Source of the DNA: Bacteroidales bacterium
GTDB lineage: Bacteria > Bacteroidota > Bacteroidia > Bacteroidales > Bacteroidaceae
Reading direction: 5' to 3'
Assembly (NCBI GenBank): GCA_004554665.1
Contig: SFKY01000099.1
Span: 1 to 6,277 of the forward strand
DNA length: 6,277 bases
A model generated the notes under the pieces. It saw only the letters and a program-made list of their open reading frames with translations, was not told the origin of the DNA and did no database searches. The position numbers and the translations under genes were made by a program. This document shows, in pieces, positions 1-5,761 of this stretch. The number at the start of each line of letters is the position of its first letter. Position 1 is the first letter of the stretch.

Positions 1-134
1 TTCGCTTCATAGACCATCCCCTGTTCCTTATTAACAAAAGCATTAAAGGCCTTGCGGGTTGCCTCTTGTGCCGCACACTCCTGCTGAAAAGACAACAGGC
101 ATAGACATACTTTCAAAAAAAACTTTGTTTTCAT
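1..134 (-). CDS. Exported protein of unknown function, N-terminal part only
   Basis: The gene starts at the ATG at 134-132 and runs off the left edge after 44 complete codons. The visible protein opens with two lysines (MKTKFF), then a hydrophobic stretch (about residues 5-16, KVCLCLLSF) and a small-residue run (CAAQE, 20-24). This is a typical Sec signal peptide with likely cleavage near residues 21-23, so the product should be periplasmic or surface-exposed. The mature start (ATRKAFNAFVNKEQG) matches no family I can name. An AAGG lies only 2 nt before the ATG, so Shine-Dalgarno support is weak. The gene begins 44 bp after the anti-sigma-like gene on the same strand with no terminator between them, so it is probably the third gene of the sigma operon and could be an effector or a sigma-dependent output. 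Small exported proteins are often found after Bacteroidota sigma/anti-sigma pairs, but I cannot assign it to a family. Confidence 0.7.
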   Translation of the reverse strand, partial: MKTKFFLKVCLCLLSFQQECAAQEATRKAFNAFVNKEQGMVYEA

Positions 135-178
135 ATCCTTATACTTATAATATTATTATCATCATGTTTCTTTTATCA

Positions 179-934
179 CTACTCCCCGGGCAAACCGGCT
201 TCGTGTCCATACCCCAAACCATACCAACCCACTATTGCAACAGTCTCACCATACAAGTCTGTGCTCAGGCCCAGCGCACCTACCGCCATACCACGCAGTA
301 GCATCTGCAGTTGCATCTCCTCGCTTTCCCTGCCTATCAGCAGCAGCAACATTTGCTGAGGATTGGCCGAAGCCAGACAAATCTCGCTTATAGAGACTTC
401 CAAACGTGGTTCTACATCATTTATGATTCCTTCCGTTTCTGACGGCACTACCATTTCGGCAGAATCTGTCAATTCCGGAACCAACATTTCCGAAATCCCC
501 TTACGCGATGCTCGTTTCGCCACCGGAGTAGATACGTGTCCACAGACTGTCATTTCTGCATTTTCCACGTTCGCAACAGGACCTTTTTCCCTGCTTTGCT
601 TTTCCTCAGAAACTTTCTCCGTGCGTTGTGCCAACTGTGGTTGTCCCTGCGCTTGCTCATTCTGTTGCCATAGCCAAGTGGCCACTCCCACAAGAAGAAT
701 CAACGAGGCCGCCACTGCCCATTTCCAGATGCTGCCGCTCTGCGTGTGATTTGACTCCACACAGTGTTCTGTATCATAAAAGCAAAACATGCGGCGATAT
801 GTCTCCCACTCCTCGGGGATGGGATGCGATGCGTGAAAATAAGCATTGAGCATATCTTCCTCTTCAATGGTTGTCTGCCCTTCCATATAGCGTGCGAGCA
901 GACGGGCTATCAATTGTTTGTCAACTTGCTTCAT
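179..934 (-). CDS. Probable single-pass membrane anti-sigma factor
   Basis: This 251-residue protein has a cytoplasmic-looking N-terminal region (about 1-68) rich in charged and aromatic residues. One strong transmembrane helix spans about 70-88 (WKWAVAASLILLVGVATWL). A hydrophilic, probably periplasmic region of about 160 residues follows. The linker after the helix (about 90-120) is rich in Gln, Glu and Lys. This layout, directly behind an ECF sigma gene, is that of an anti-sigma factor holding the sigma at the inner membrane. I see no zinc-binding HxxxCxxC (ZAS) motif and no FecR-like domain, so it is not one of the two best-known classes and its function rests on topology and position. 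I chose ATG 934 over the TTG at 940, two codons earlier, because the ATG sits 8 nt after a perfect AAGGAGG. The sigma stop codon (939-937) precedes the ATG by 2 nt, so translation is probably coupled. The next gene follows after 44 bp. Confidence 0.72.
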   Translation of the reverse strand: MKQVDKQLIARLLARYMEGQTTIEEEDMLNAYFHASHPIPEEWETYRRMFCFYDTEHCVESNHTQSGSIWKWAVAASLILLVGVATWLWQQNEQAQGQPQLAQRTEKVSEEKQSREKGPVANVENAEMTVCGHVSTPVAKRASRKGISEMLVPELTDSAEMVVPSETEGIINDVEPRLEVSISEICLASANPQQMLLLLIGRESEEMQLQMLLRGMAVGALGLSTDLYGETVAIVGWYGLGYGHEAGLPGE

Positions 935-936
935 CT

Positions 937-1440
937 TCAACTCCTCCTTATATCCAATTGTTCAAACATTTTCTTTCGGGCTCGCGCCAATAGTGTACTT
1001 ACCGATGTCGGCTCTATCCCCAGCAGACGGCCAATCTCTTCATGTCCTCTCCGCTCCACCTGACGCATGTAGAATACAGCCTGCTGCGTAGAGGGCAAGG
1101 TTGCCATACGGCCACAGAATCGCTCCCACGCTTCTTTACATTCCAATTCTTCAGCCGGTGTGCCCGACACCACCATTCCATCCGCCGCCTGAAGTACGCC
1201 ATCTACCGATATGCATTGTGGGCGTGCCAGTATGTTGAGAGACAAGCGGCGTGCCATGAGCCTAACGAGTGCTGTCAACGAGCCATACCGCTCCAGTTCT
1301 TCGTGCATCTGCCATAGCCGCACCGACACCTCCTGTGCCACATCCTCGGCACTATCAGCATCGAGTCCTACACGACGTGCCGACGCAATTGCCATTGAGC
1401 GCATTTGTGGGACGATATGTATAAATTCCTTTTCCGTCAT
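937..1440 (-). CDS. ECF-type RNA polymerase sigma factor (sigma-70 family)
   Basis: This 167-residue protein has the size and two-domain plan of an extracytoplasmic-function sigma factor. Region 2 is visible at about residues 14-45, with the core motif SAEDVAQEVSVRLWQ (30-44), which binds the beta' coiled coil and the -10 element. A linker of about 50 residues follows (75-108). Region 4 occupies about 113-160: LPSTQQAVFYMRQVE, then the helix-turn-helix HEEIGRLLGIEPTSVSTLL and ARARKKM, which reads the -35 element. Sigma factors of this class direct core polymerase to a small regulon and are usually held inactive by a membrane anti-sigma, which the next gene probably encodes. The start is ATG 1440; upstream only a weak AAGAG is seen. 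No TAnnTTTG box lies in the upstream gap, so the operon may be driven by its own sigma. Regulon and inducing signal cannot be read from the sequence. There is no SusC/FecR context to suggest a polysaccharide-uptake sigma. Confidence 0.9.
   Translation of the reverse strand: MTEKEFIHIVPQMRSMAIASARRVGLDADSAEDVAQEVSVRLWQMHEELERYGSLTALVRLMARRLSLNILARPQCISVDGVLQAADGMVVSGTPAEELECKEAWERFCGRMATLPSTQQAVFYMRQVERRGHEEIGRLLGIEPTSVSTLLARARKKMFEQLDIRRS
943..949 (-). promoter_or_regulatory. Strong Shine-Dalgarno of the anti-sigma gene, inside the sigma gene
   Basis: On the minus strand this reads AAGGAGG, 8 nt before ATG 934. It lies within the last codons of the sigma gene. It decides the start codon (ATG 934 rather than TTG 940) and suggests that the anti-sigma factor is translated efficiently from the same message as the sigma. 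Strong Shine-Dalgarno sequences are uncommon in Bacteroidota, which makes this one notable. Confidence 0.75.
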
Positions 1441-1478
1441 AACTCTTTTAAGAGACTTCTAATAGATAAACAGGCGTT

Positions 1479-1505
1479 GATGACAAACCCAAACAAGTCT
1501 TAACA
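1479..1505 (-). promoter_or_regulatory. Possible autoregulatory ECF-type promoter
   Basis: On the minus strand the gap upstream of the sigma gene contains TGTTAA (1505-1500), a 15-nt spacer and GTCATC (1484-1479), ending about 39 nt before the start codon. An AAC/TTAA-like -35 element and a GTC-containing -10 element at about this spacing are typical of ECF promoters, and many ECF operons are autoregulated. No housekeeping TAnnTTTG box is present in the gap. The match is by eye and short, so this is only a candidate. The rest of the gap (1441-1555) shows a small CTCTT/AAGAG dyad at 1443-1454 next to the start codon and nothing else I can interpret. Confidence 0.3.
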
Positions 1506-1554
1506 CATTTTAAAAGAATCACATCCAACAGGTTTTCGTTTTTCATGAAGTAAG

Positions 1555-1603
1555 AAAAATATATCTGCAAGGGGTTATTATTTCACAAACCCTTGCAGAT
1601 ATA
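1555..1603 (-). terminator. Intrinsic terminator of the GH89 gene
   Basis: The arms 1560-1573 and 1590-1603 are perfectly complementary over 14 bp (TATATCTGCAAGGG and its complement) around a 16-nt loop. On the minus strand the hairpin is followed directly by TTTTTCTT, and it begins 33 nt after the GH89 stop codon. On the plus strand there is no T-tract after the stem, so it should act on minus-strand transcription only. It separates the glycan-enzyme transcript from the sigma operon downstream. Confidence 0.9.
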
Positions 1604-1635
1604 GGGAGAAATCATCAAGGTCAAAGTCCCGCCAT

Positions 1636-3792
1636 CTACTTACATATCTCTCGCATCGCCTGCTTGGCGACCTCTATCGGGTCTCCTTCAGGCTGCTCGG
1701 CATAAACATTATGCTGTAGCGTCCACGCCTCTTCCATCGCATAGAAGTCGATATGTTTCGCAGTCTTGCCCTCCAATCTGCCCGCCAGTTCGTCGAAGTA
1801 GGCTTTCCACCTTATATAATAATAGTCGCGCAGCATGCCATTCCATTCTTTGTGGGCATAGTCGTGCAGCCCACCCTGCTCGGCCGCGTGGCGATTGCCC
1901 CATGTAGCCACCTGCACCCGTGCGTTCCATTCATAGAGATCGCTCTCTGCCGCCGTGGCCCCCATCCGGCGCGCATTCCCGATCCATCGTCCCACCTTAA
2001 AATTGCTATGTGTGGCCAACAGCCGGTCTTGCAGCAGGATAAGGTTCAGAAAACGGGCCGAGGCCGAAGCAAACAGTTCCTTATCAGCCGCCTTATAGGC
2101 TGCCACCACCACAGGATAAACCAGCCTACCCTTTTCCGCTACTGCCTGCCGGACAATATCCACCAGGTCGTATTCAAAATCTGCATTGCCGCGATACGCA
2201 TCGGCATCGGCCACTATATCGTTGGCCGCACGGATAATGTCCATCGGTTGATAATAATCTGCCATACACGACCACGACGAGACCTGATAGGCGTTGAGCG
2301 AGGGACGGGCACAGAACACCGACTCGTGTGTACCCTGCTGGGTAGAGCCATCGGGACAGGCATAGATGGTGTTGCTCAACAGCATCCAAGCCTTTTCCAC
2401 GCCCGGTGTCAGCTTGCCATAGCGTGCGCGCAGATAGCCACGCAGCCATTCGTCCTTGTCAAACCGTCCGGCACGCCAAGGCAGTTCGGTCAACAGTTCA
2501 TACATCACCGGATTGTTCTCCGTACCCTCCATCGTCAGGCCTATCCCCTTCAGGCTGCGGCCAAAACTGCTCTCCCTTGCCTTGTAAAACTCATCGATCA
2601 CATGCCGCATCTTGCCGTGCAGGCCCACATTGCCGCCAAAGTTGAGCAGCATGCAGTAGAGCCAATGGTGCTTGCCAAAACCTTGTGGGCGATACCAGAT
2701 GGAGGCCGAATCGCCCCATTGCGGACAACTCTCCGAATACAGGTCGAGCACCACCATATCCCCTTCTGGAATCTCAGCTATCATGCCGTTATGCGGGCAT
2801 GCCTGCCACGCTTGAGCCACCCACGTAGCCTTAGGATTTACGGCTTTCATAGCCTGCCAGACTGCCTTGCCGGCAGCAGCGAGGTCCACACCCTTGGTAT
2901 TGCCGCCTTCATGAAACGGATCCATGCTGTAATAGCGCGCCTTACCATACAGACGGGTCAATTCTTGGTAGTAGATACGTGCTATACGCTGGAAGTTAGG
3001 ATCTTGGGGCTGCAGGAAAGCCGGACGGCGATAGCCACACCACCGCCCCGGGTCAGCCACATCCACCCCCAGACGCTCCTTGGCATTGGCGGGAAGCATG
3101 CCCGAGTAGCCCGGCAACACCGGTTCGATACCCCACTCGCGCATACGGCGCACGATGCGGCGCTGCAACTCTTCTTGCCGGGTGTACCAACTGTCGGGAT
3201 TGGGACCGCCCCATCCCTCGAGATTGTTCATCAGCCACCAACTCTGAAAGGCCGGTCCCGCCACAAAGTCGTTGACTTCGTCACGGGTATAGCCCAGCCG
3301 TAGCAGCACGTTCCGCCACACACTGCCCATACCCGTGGCACAGAGCGGCATGTTGACACCGTGCAGCGCCATCCAGTCTATCTCCTCTTCCCAACGCGCC
3401 CAGTCCCAAAAAGCCATTGTATATGAGTGGGTACAGTAGTTGAAATCGAACCGCAACCGCATATCCGTCTCATGGCGCTCAGGCTTCGGCACCGCCGGCA
3501 ACTGCTGCGGCAGGCGGGCATGCATGTGTCCCCAACAGAGATGGATGCCCGCATAATATTTCAAGTACCAATGTATACCCGTGGCGATACTCACATAATT
3601 GTTTCCGCGTACCACGGGCTTCCCCGCGCGGTAATCCAGTTCGAAGAAGTCCCTATCCCCCTGTTTCAACTCTATCACAAACCGCTGCGAGGCTCCCTTG
3701 TCGATACGCTCCAGCAATCCCTTTACCGGCGAGGCCGCATGAGCACCTATCGCCCACAGCATGACCATCACCCACATACATAGTTTTTTCAT
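1636..3792 (-). CDS. Secreted alpha-N-acetylglucosaminidase, GH89 (NAGLU family)
   Basis: This exo-glycosidase hydrolyses terminal alpha-linked N-acetylglucosamine, as on alpha-1,4-GlcNAc-capped gastric mucin O-glycans or the non-reducing end of heparan sulfate. The 718-residue length is normal for the family. A signal peptide (1-19/20, ending AHA-A) has no lipobox, so the enzyme is probably periplasmic. The domains follow the NAGLU order: N-terminal alpha/beta domain (about 25-105), TIM barrel (about 110-440; RFDFNYCTHSYTMAFWDW at 114-131, EIDWMALHGVNMPL at 137-150), and helical C-terminal domain (about 445-715). The two catalytic glutamates appear as E295 in MDPFHEGG (acid/base, human NAGLU E316) and E422 in GLTMEGTENN (nucleophile, human E446), so the enzyme should be active. 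Start ATG 3792 gives the signal peptide; its Shine-Dalgarno is weak. The gene follows the sulfatase by 210 bp containing a likely promoter and a four-copy repeat, and it ends at a strong terminator. No frameshift is seen. Family assignment is firm; the natural substrate is inferred. Confidence 0.96.
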   Translation of the reverse strand: MKKLCMWVMVMLWAIGAHAASPVKGLLERIDKGASQRFVIELKQGDRDFFELDYRAGKPVVRGNNYVSIATGIHWYLKYYAGIHLCWGHMHARLPQQLPAVPKPERHETDMRLRFDFNYCTHSYTMAFWDWARWEEEIDWMALHGVNMPLCATGMGSVWRNVLLRLGYTRDEVNDFVAGPAFQSWWLMNNLEGWGGPNPDSWYTRQEELQRRIVRRMREWGIEPVLPGYSGMLPANAKERLGVDVADPGRWCGYRRPAFLQPQDPNFQRIARIYYQELTRLYGKARYYSMDPFHEGGNTKGVDLAAAGKAVWQAMKAVNPKATWVAQAWQACPHNGMIAEIPEGDMVVLDLYSESCPQWGDSASIWYRPQGFGKHHWLYCMLLNFGGNVGLHGKMRHVIDEFYKARESSFGRSLKGIGLTMEGTENNPVMYELLTELPWRAGRFDKDEWLRGYLRARYGKLTPGVEKAWMLLSNTIYACPDGSTQQGTHESVFCARPSLNAYQVSSWSCMADYYQPMDIIRAANDIVADADAYRGNADFEYDLVDIVRQAVAEKGRLVYPVVVAAYKAADKELFASASARFLNLILLQDRLLATHSNFKVGRWIGNARRMGATAAESDLYEWNARVQVATWGNRHAAEQGGLHDYAHKEWNGMLRDYYYIRWKAYFDELAGRLEGKTAKHIDFYAMEEAWTLQHNVYAEQPEGDPIEVAKQAMREICK

Positions 3793-3851
3793 ATACCTTT
3801 GTTATAATATAGCTGTTTGTACAAATCTCTATTCACCTTTATGACCCGATT

Positions 3852-3859
3852 CAAATATA
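3852..3859 (-). promoter_or_regulatory. Bacteroidota -7 promoter box for the GH89 gene
   Basis: On the minus strand this reads TATATTTG, a full match to the Bacteroidota housekeeping -7 consensus TAnnTTTG. It predicts a transcript start near 3845 and a leader of about 53 nt. There is no TTTG at the usual 19-21 bp upstream; the nearest lies 23 bp upstream, inside the first repeat copy. That repeat begins 13 bp upstream of the box and so covers the -33 region. This suggests a promoter that depends on, or is blocked by, a protein bound to the repeats. Confidence 0.6.
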
Positions 3860-3871
3860 GCGATTATTTCC

Positions 3872-3982
3872 CAAAACATAGGCAAAATTCACACAAAATC
3901 TGCACAAAACATAGGCAACTTTTTTCCATTTTTACTCAAAACATAGGCAACAGCAACAAATATTTACCCAAAACATAGGCAA
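3872..3982 (-). repeat. Four exact 14-bp direct repeats at 32-33 bp spacing, candidate operator array
   Basis: The plus-strand sequence CAAAACATAGGCAA (minus strand TTGCCTATGTTTTG) occurs four times without mismatch, at 3872-3885, 3905-3918, 3937-3950 and 3969-3982. The starts are 33, 32 and 32 bp apart, close to three DNA turns, so all copies face nearly the same side of the helix. The 18-19 bp between copies are AT-rich and unlike each other, so the array is not a simple tandem duplication; only the 14-mer is conserved. The copies fill the gap between the sulfatase stop and the GH89 promoter, and the copy nearest GH89 covers its -33 region. The simplest reading is a multi-site operator for a cooperatively binding regulator. 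The 14-mer is not palindromic and the units are far too short for a CRISPR array. I do not recognise the motif. Confidence 0.85.
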
Positions 3983-4002
3983 ACCGATGGTTGCACAAGT
4001 CT

Positions 4003-5535
4003 CTACTCTACCCCATCCGGCCACGCACAGGGTTTGCCCGTGGCCTTCACCACTGGCCGCTGGGCACCCACTTTGCGCAGATAGATACCCAGACGAGCCG
4101 ACAGTTTGCGCACCACATCGGGATGCACAGCCGCCAGATTGTGCGCCTCACCTATATCCTCGCTCAGGTTGTAGAGCTCGTGCTGCCCCGTCTTGTACGA
4201 GTAGATGAGTTTCCAGTCGCCGAGCCGCATAGCACAGTTGAGACTGATACCCGGACCCTCATTGCCCCACACATTGGGGTAGTTCCACACCAGCATGCGG
4301 TCCCTGGAGGGGTCGCCCTTGCCGTCGAGCAGCGGCACAAAACTCACCCCGTCCACGGTCTGGGGCACCTCATAGCGGCGGATGCCCGCCATCTCCAATA
4401 TGGAGGGGAAGAAGTCTTCGATAAGCAGGTAACGGTCGCAGCGCGTGGCACCCTGTACCCGTCCCGGCCATTTCACAATCATCGGCTCGCGTATGCCACC
4501 CTCATACATCGAACCCTTGCCGCAACGCAGCGGTGCGTTTTGGGTATAGAGGGGTTCGTCACGCCAATAGCTCCCTGTGGCATAGCCCCCGTTGTCGCTC
4601 ATAAACAGGATGATGGTGTTTTCTTCCTCGCCATTCTCACGCAACCACTGCATCAGGTCGCCGAGACTCTTGTCCATACCCTCGATGAGCGAGGCATAGG
4701 CAGCCTCCTTGTCCGACATGCCCTTACGCACGTATTTGGCAAAGAATCGCATATCCCGGTCGATGGGGATGTGCACGGCATAATGCGCCATGTTGAGGAA
4801 AAAGGGCTGACCGTATTTCTTGGCCTTGTCGAGGGCTTTCACCGCCTCACGGGTGAGGGCTTCGGTCAGGAAAGTACCTGTCCCCCAATAGGTCTGTAGG
4901 TCAGGAATCGCGAATGGGGAGTTAGCTTGGCCATCGCGCCGGTGCCCATAGTTCTGCTCGCTCAGATACGTGGCCGGCCCACCGCCTGCATGTCCGGCGA
5001 TATTGACCTCAAATCCCCATGCCGTGGGGTTCTCGCCCGGTGTGTCCAGTGCGCCCCAGTGTGCCTTACCGCAATGGATGGTGTGATAGCCATGCGCGCG
5101 GAGTATCTCCACAAACGACTTGCAGGGATAGGTCCTCCTGATTCCCGCCACCGGCGAGATGCCGTTATAGTTCCACTCGGGCGGCGTGAGCGTGCTGTCG
5201 GCACAGTCGGTGGTCTTGTCGCGCTCCAGGGTCCAGTTGGTCACACCGTGGCGCGCCGCGTTGCTACCCGACATCAGACTGCAACGGCTGGGAGAACTGA
5301 TGGGCGAAGCGTAAGCCTGCGTAAAACACATGCCCTCGGCGGCCAACCGCTCCATATTCGGGGTCTCATACAGTCCGTTGAGCCGGGTTTTGGTTTCTGC
5401 AAACGGCACCGAGGTATCTTGCCACCCCATGTCATCCACCAAGAAAAGGATGATATTGGGCGCCTTGTCCGCCACTGCCTGCGCCGCCAAGGGCAACACC
5501 GCTGCCATCGTAGCCACCTGCCATCTTTTGCTCAT
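4003..5535 (-). CDS. Secreted S1-family sulfatase, serine-type (needs formylglycine maturation)
   Basis: This 510-residue hydrolase removes sulfate esters from glycans using a formylglycine. The active-site motif (C/S)xPxR is S80-S81-P82-S83-R84, followed by CSLMSG, so Ser80 is the residue converted. A serine here implies activation by an anaerobic radical-SAM maturase (anSME), not encoded in this window. Other family residues are the metal-binding D34-D35 in FLVDDMG, K157 in HCGKAHW, H251 in MAHYAVH, D314-N315 in MSDNGG, and K340 in CGKGSMYEGG. The C-terminal subdomain carries GDWKLIYSY (439-447) and ELYNLSED (453-460). A Sec signal peptide (about 1-20, ending AQA) predicts a periplasmic enzyme. 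ATG 5535 is supported by a perfect AAGGAGG 7 nt upstream. The GH89 neighbour points to a sulfated, alpha-GlcNAc-bearing host glycan (mucin or heparan sulfate). The sulfatase subfamily and the position of the sulfate attacked cannot be fixed by eye. No terminator separates it from GH89, so read-through is possible. Confidence 0.95.
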   Translation of the reverse strand: MSKRWQVATMAAVLPLAAQAVADKAPNIILFLVDDMGWQDTSVPFAETKTRLNGLYETPNMERLAAEGMCFTQAYASPISSPSRCSLMSGSNAARHGVTNWTLERDKTTDCADSTLTPPEWNYNGISPVAGIRRTYPCKSFVEILRAHGYHTIHCGKAHWGALDTPGENPTAWGFEVNIAGHAGGGPATYLSEQNYGHRRDGQANSPFAIPDLQTYWGTGTFLTEALTREAVKALDKAKKYGQPFFLNMAHYAVHIPIDRDMRFFAKYVRKGMSDKEAAYASLIEGMDKSLGDLMQWLRENGEEENTIILFMSDNGGYATGSYWRDEPLYTQNAPLRCGKGSMYEGGIREPMIVKWPGRVQGATRCDRYLLIEDFFPSILEMAGIRRYEVPQTVDGVSFVPLLDGKGDPSRDRMLVWNYPNVWGNEGPGISLNCAMRLGDWKLIYSYKTGQHELYNLSEDIGEAHNLAAVHPDVVRKLSARLGIYLRKVGAQRPVVKATGKPCAWPDGVE

Positions 5536-5542
5536 GTTTTTT

Positions 5543-5549
5543 CCTCCTT
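5543..5549 (-). promoter_or_regulatory. Perfect Shine-Dalgarno of the sulfatase gene
   Basis: On the minus strand this reads AAGGAGG, 7 nt before ATG 5535, and fixes that start. Such a full anti-SD match is uncommon in Bacteroidota and predicts efficient translation. By contrast, the GH89 gene downstream has only a weak site. Confidence 0.75.
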
Positions 5550-5590
5550 ATTATATATAGATACGTAATAGATTTCACATTTCTGCTGTA

Positions 5591-5598
5591 CAAAGATA
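5591..5598 (-). promoter_or_regulatory. Bacteroidota -7 promoter box for the sulfatase gene
   Basis: The minus strand reads TATCTTTG, a full match to TAnnTTTG, predicting a start near 5584 and a leader of about 50 nt. At the expected -33 distance there is no TTTG; that region is occupied by the phased GGAAAA/inverted-repeat element. This again suggests control by a bound regulator. Confidence 0.65.
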
Positions 5599-5609
5599 AT
5601 AAGAGCATT

Positions 5610-5648
5610 GGAAAAATACGGAAAAGCACGGAAAAAATTCCGTATTTT
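5610..5648 (-). promoter_or_regulatory. Phased GGAAAA repeats plus 11-bp inverted repeat, candidate operator of the sulfatase gene
   Basis: On the plus strand GGAAAA occurs at 5610, 5620 and 5630, exactly 10 bp apart; the second and third copies are preceded by AC. A perfect 11-bp inverted repeat overlaps them: AAAATACGGAA at 5613-5623 and TTCCGTATTTT at 5638-5648, with a 14-bp centre. Relative to the predicted transcript start the element spans roughly -25 to -64, where activators or repressors bind. The A-tracts in helical phase also predict bent DNA. As the element lies upstream of the predicted start it should act as DNA, not as an RNA hairpin. It shares no motif with the repeat array in front of GH89. 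Confidence 0.6.
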
Positions 5649-5712
5649 AACACGTTATATTCTACAAAAGCACTAAACAGCTAATCAACTCCCCTAACAA
5701 GCGCATACAAAT

Positions 5713-5746
5713 TCCGCCCCACAATTCGACAGAACCGTGGGGCGGA
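5713..5746 (-). terminator. Probable terminator after the M16 remnant
   Basis: The arms 5713-5722 (TCCGCCCCAC) and 5737-5746 are perfectly complementary over 10 bp, very GC-rich, with a 14-nt loop. The hairpin begins 15 nt after the stop codon of the M16 remnant on the minus strand. The T-tract that follows is poor (ATTTGTAT), so termination may be partial. Between it and the sulfatase operator (5649-5712) I see nothing I can interpret. Confidence 0.6.
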
Positions 5747-5761
5747 TGATAAAATGTGTTT

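Larger units (their letters stand above)
3817..4008. repeat. Diverged 18-bp direct repeat pair flanking the operator array
   Basis: The segment 3817-3834 (TTGTACAAATCTCTATTC) and the segment 3991-4008 (TTGCACAAGTCTCTACTC) agree at 15 of 18 positions, and all three differences are transitions. They bracket the four-copy 14-bp array, 174 bp apart. The upper copy overlaps the sulfatase stop codon; the lower lies in the GH89 leader. They could be the ends of an old duplication or insertion that created the gap, or a second pair of binding sites. Chance cannot be excluded at this length. Confidence 0.4.

Noticed and set aside
934..940. TTG at 940 as the start of the anti-sigma gene.
   Set aside because: It is only two codons upstream of an ATG with better spacing to AAGGAGG, and it would overlap the sigma stop codon.
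1443..1454. The CTCTT-TT-AAGAG dyad just upstream of the sigma start codon as an operator.
   Set aside because: Five-bp arms in AT-rich DNA are expected by chance; no second copy was seen.
1753..3303. A 516-codon open frame on the plus strand.
   Set aside because: It lies wholly antisense to the GH89 gene, which has full-family similarity and intact catalytic residues. The translation looks like the reverse-frame shadow of a GC-rich gene and matches no family.
3872..3982. A short CRISPR array.
   Set aside because: Repeats of 14 bp and gaps of 18-19 bp are well below CRISPR sizes, the gaps are low-complexity AT-rich promoter DNA, and no cas gene is present.
3979..3994. A small hairpin (GCAAACC/GGTTGC) after the sulfatase stop as its terminator.
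   Set aside because: The stem has a bulge, is only about 6 bp long and has no adjoining T-tract on the minus strand.
3991..4899. A 302-codon open frame on the plus strand.
   Set aside because: It is antisense to the sulfatase gene; the His/Arg/Pro/Val-rich translation has no recognisable domain, and its start has no ribosome binding site.
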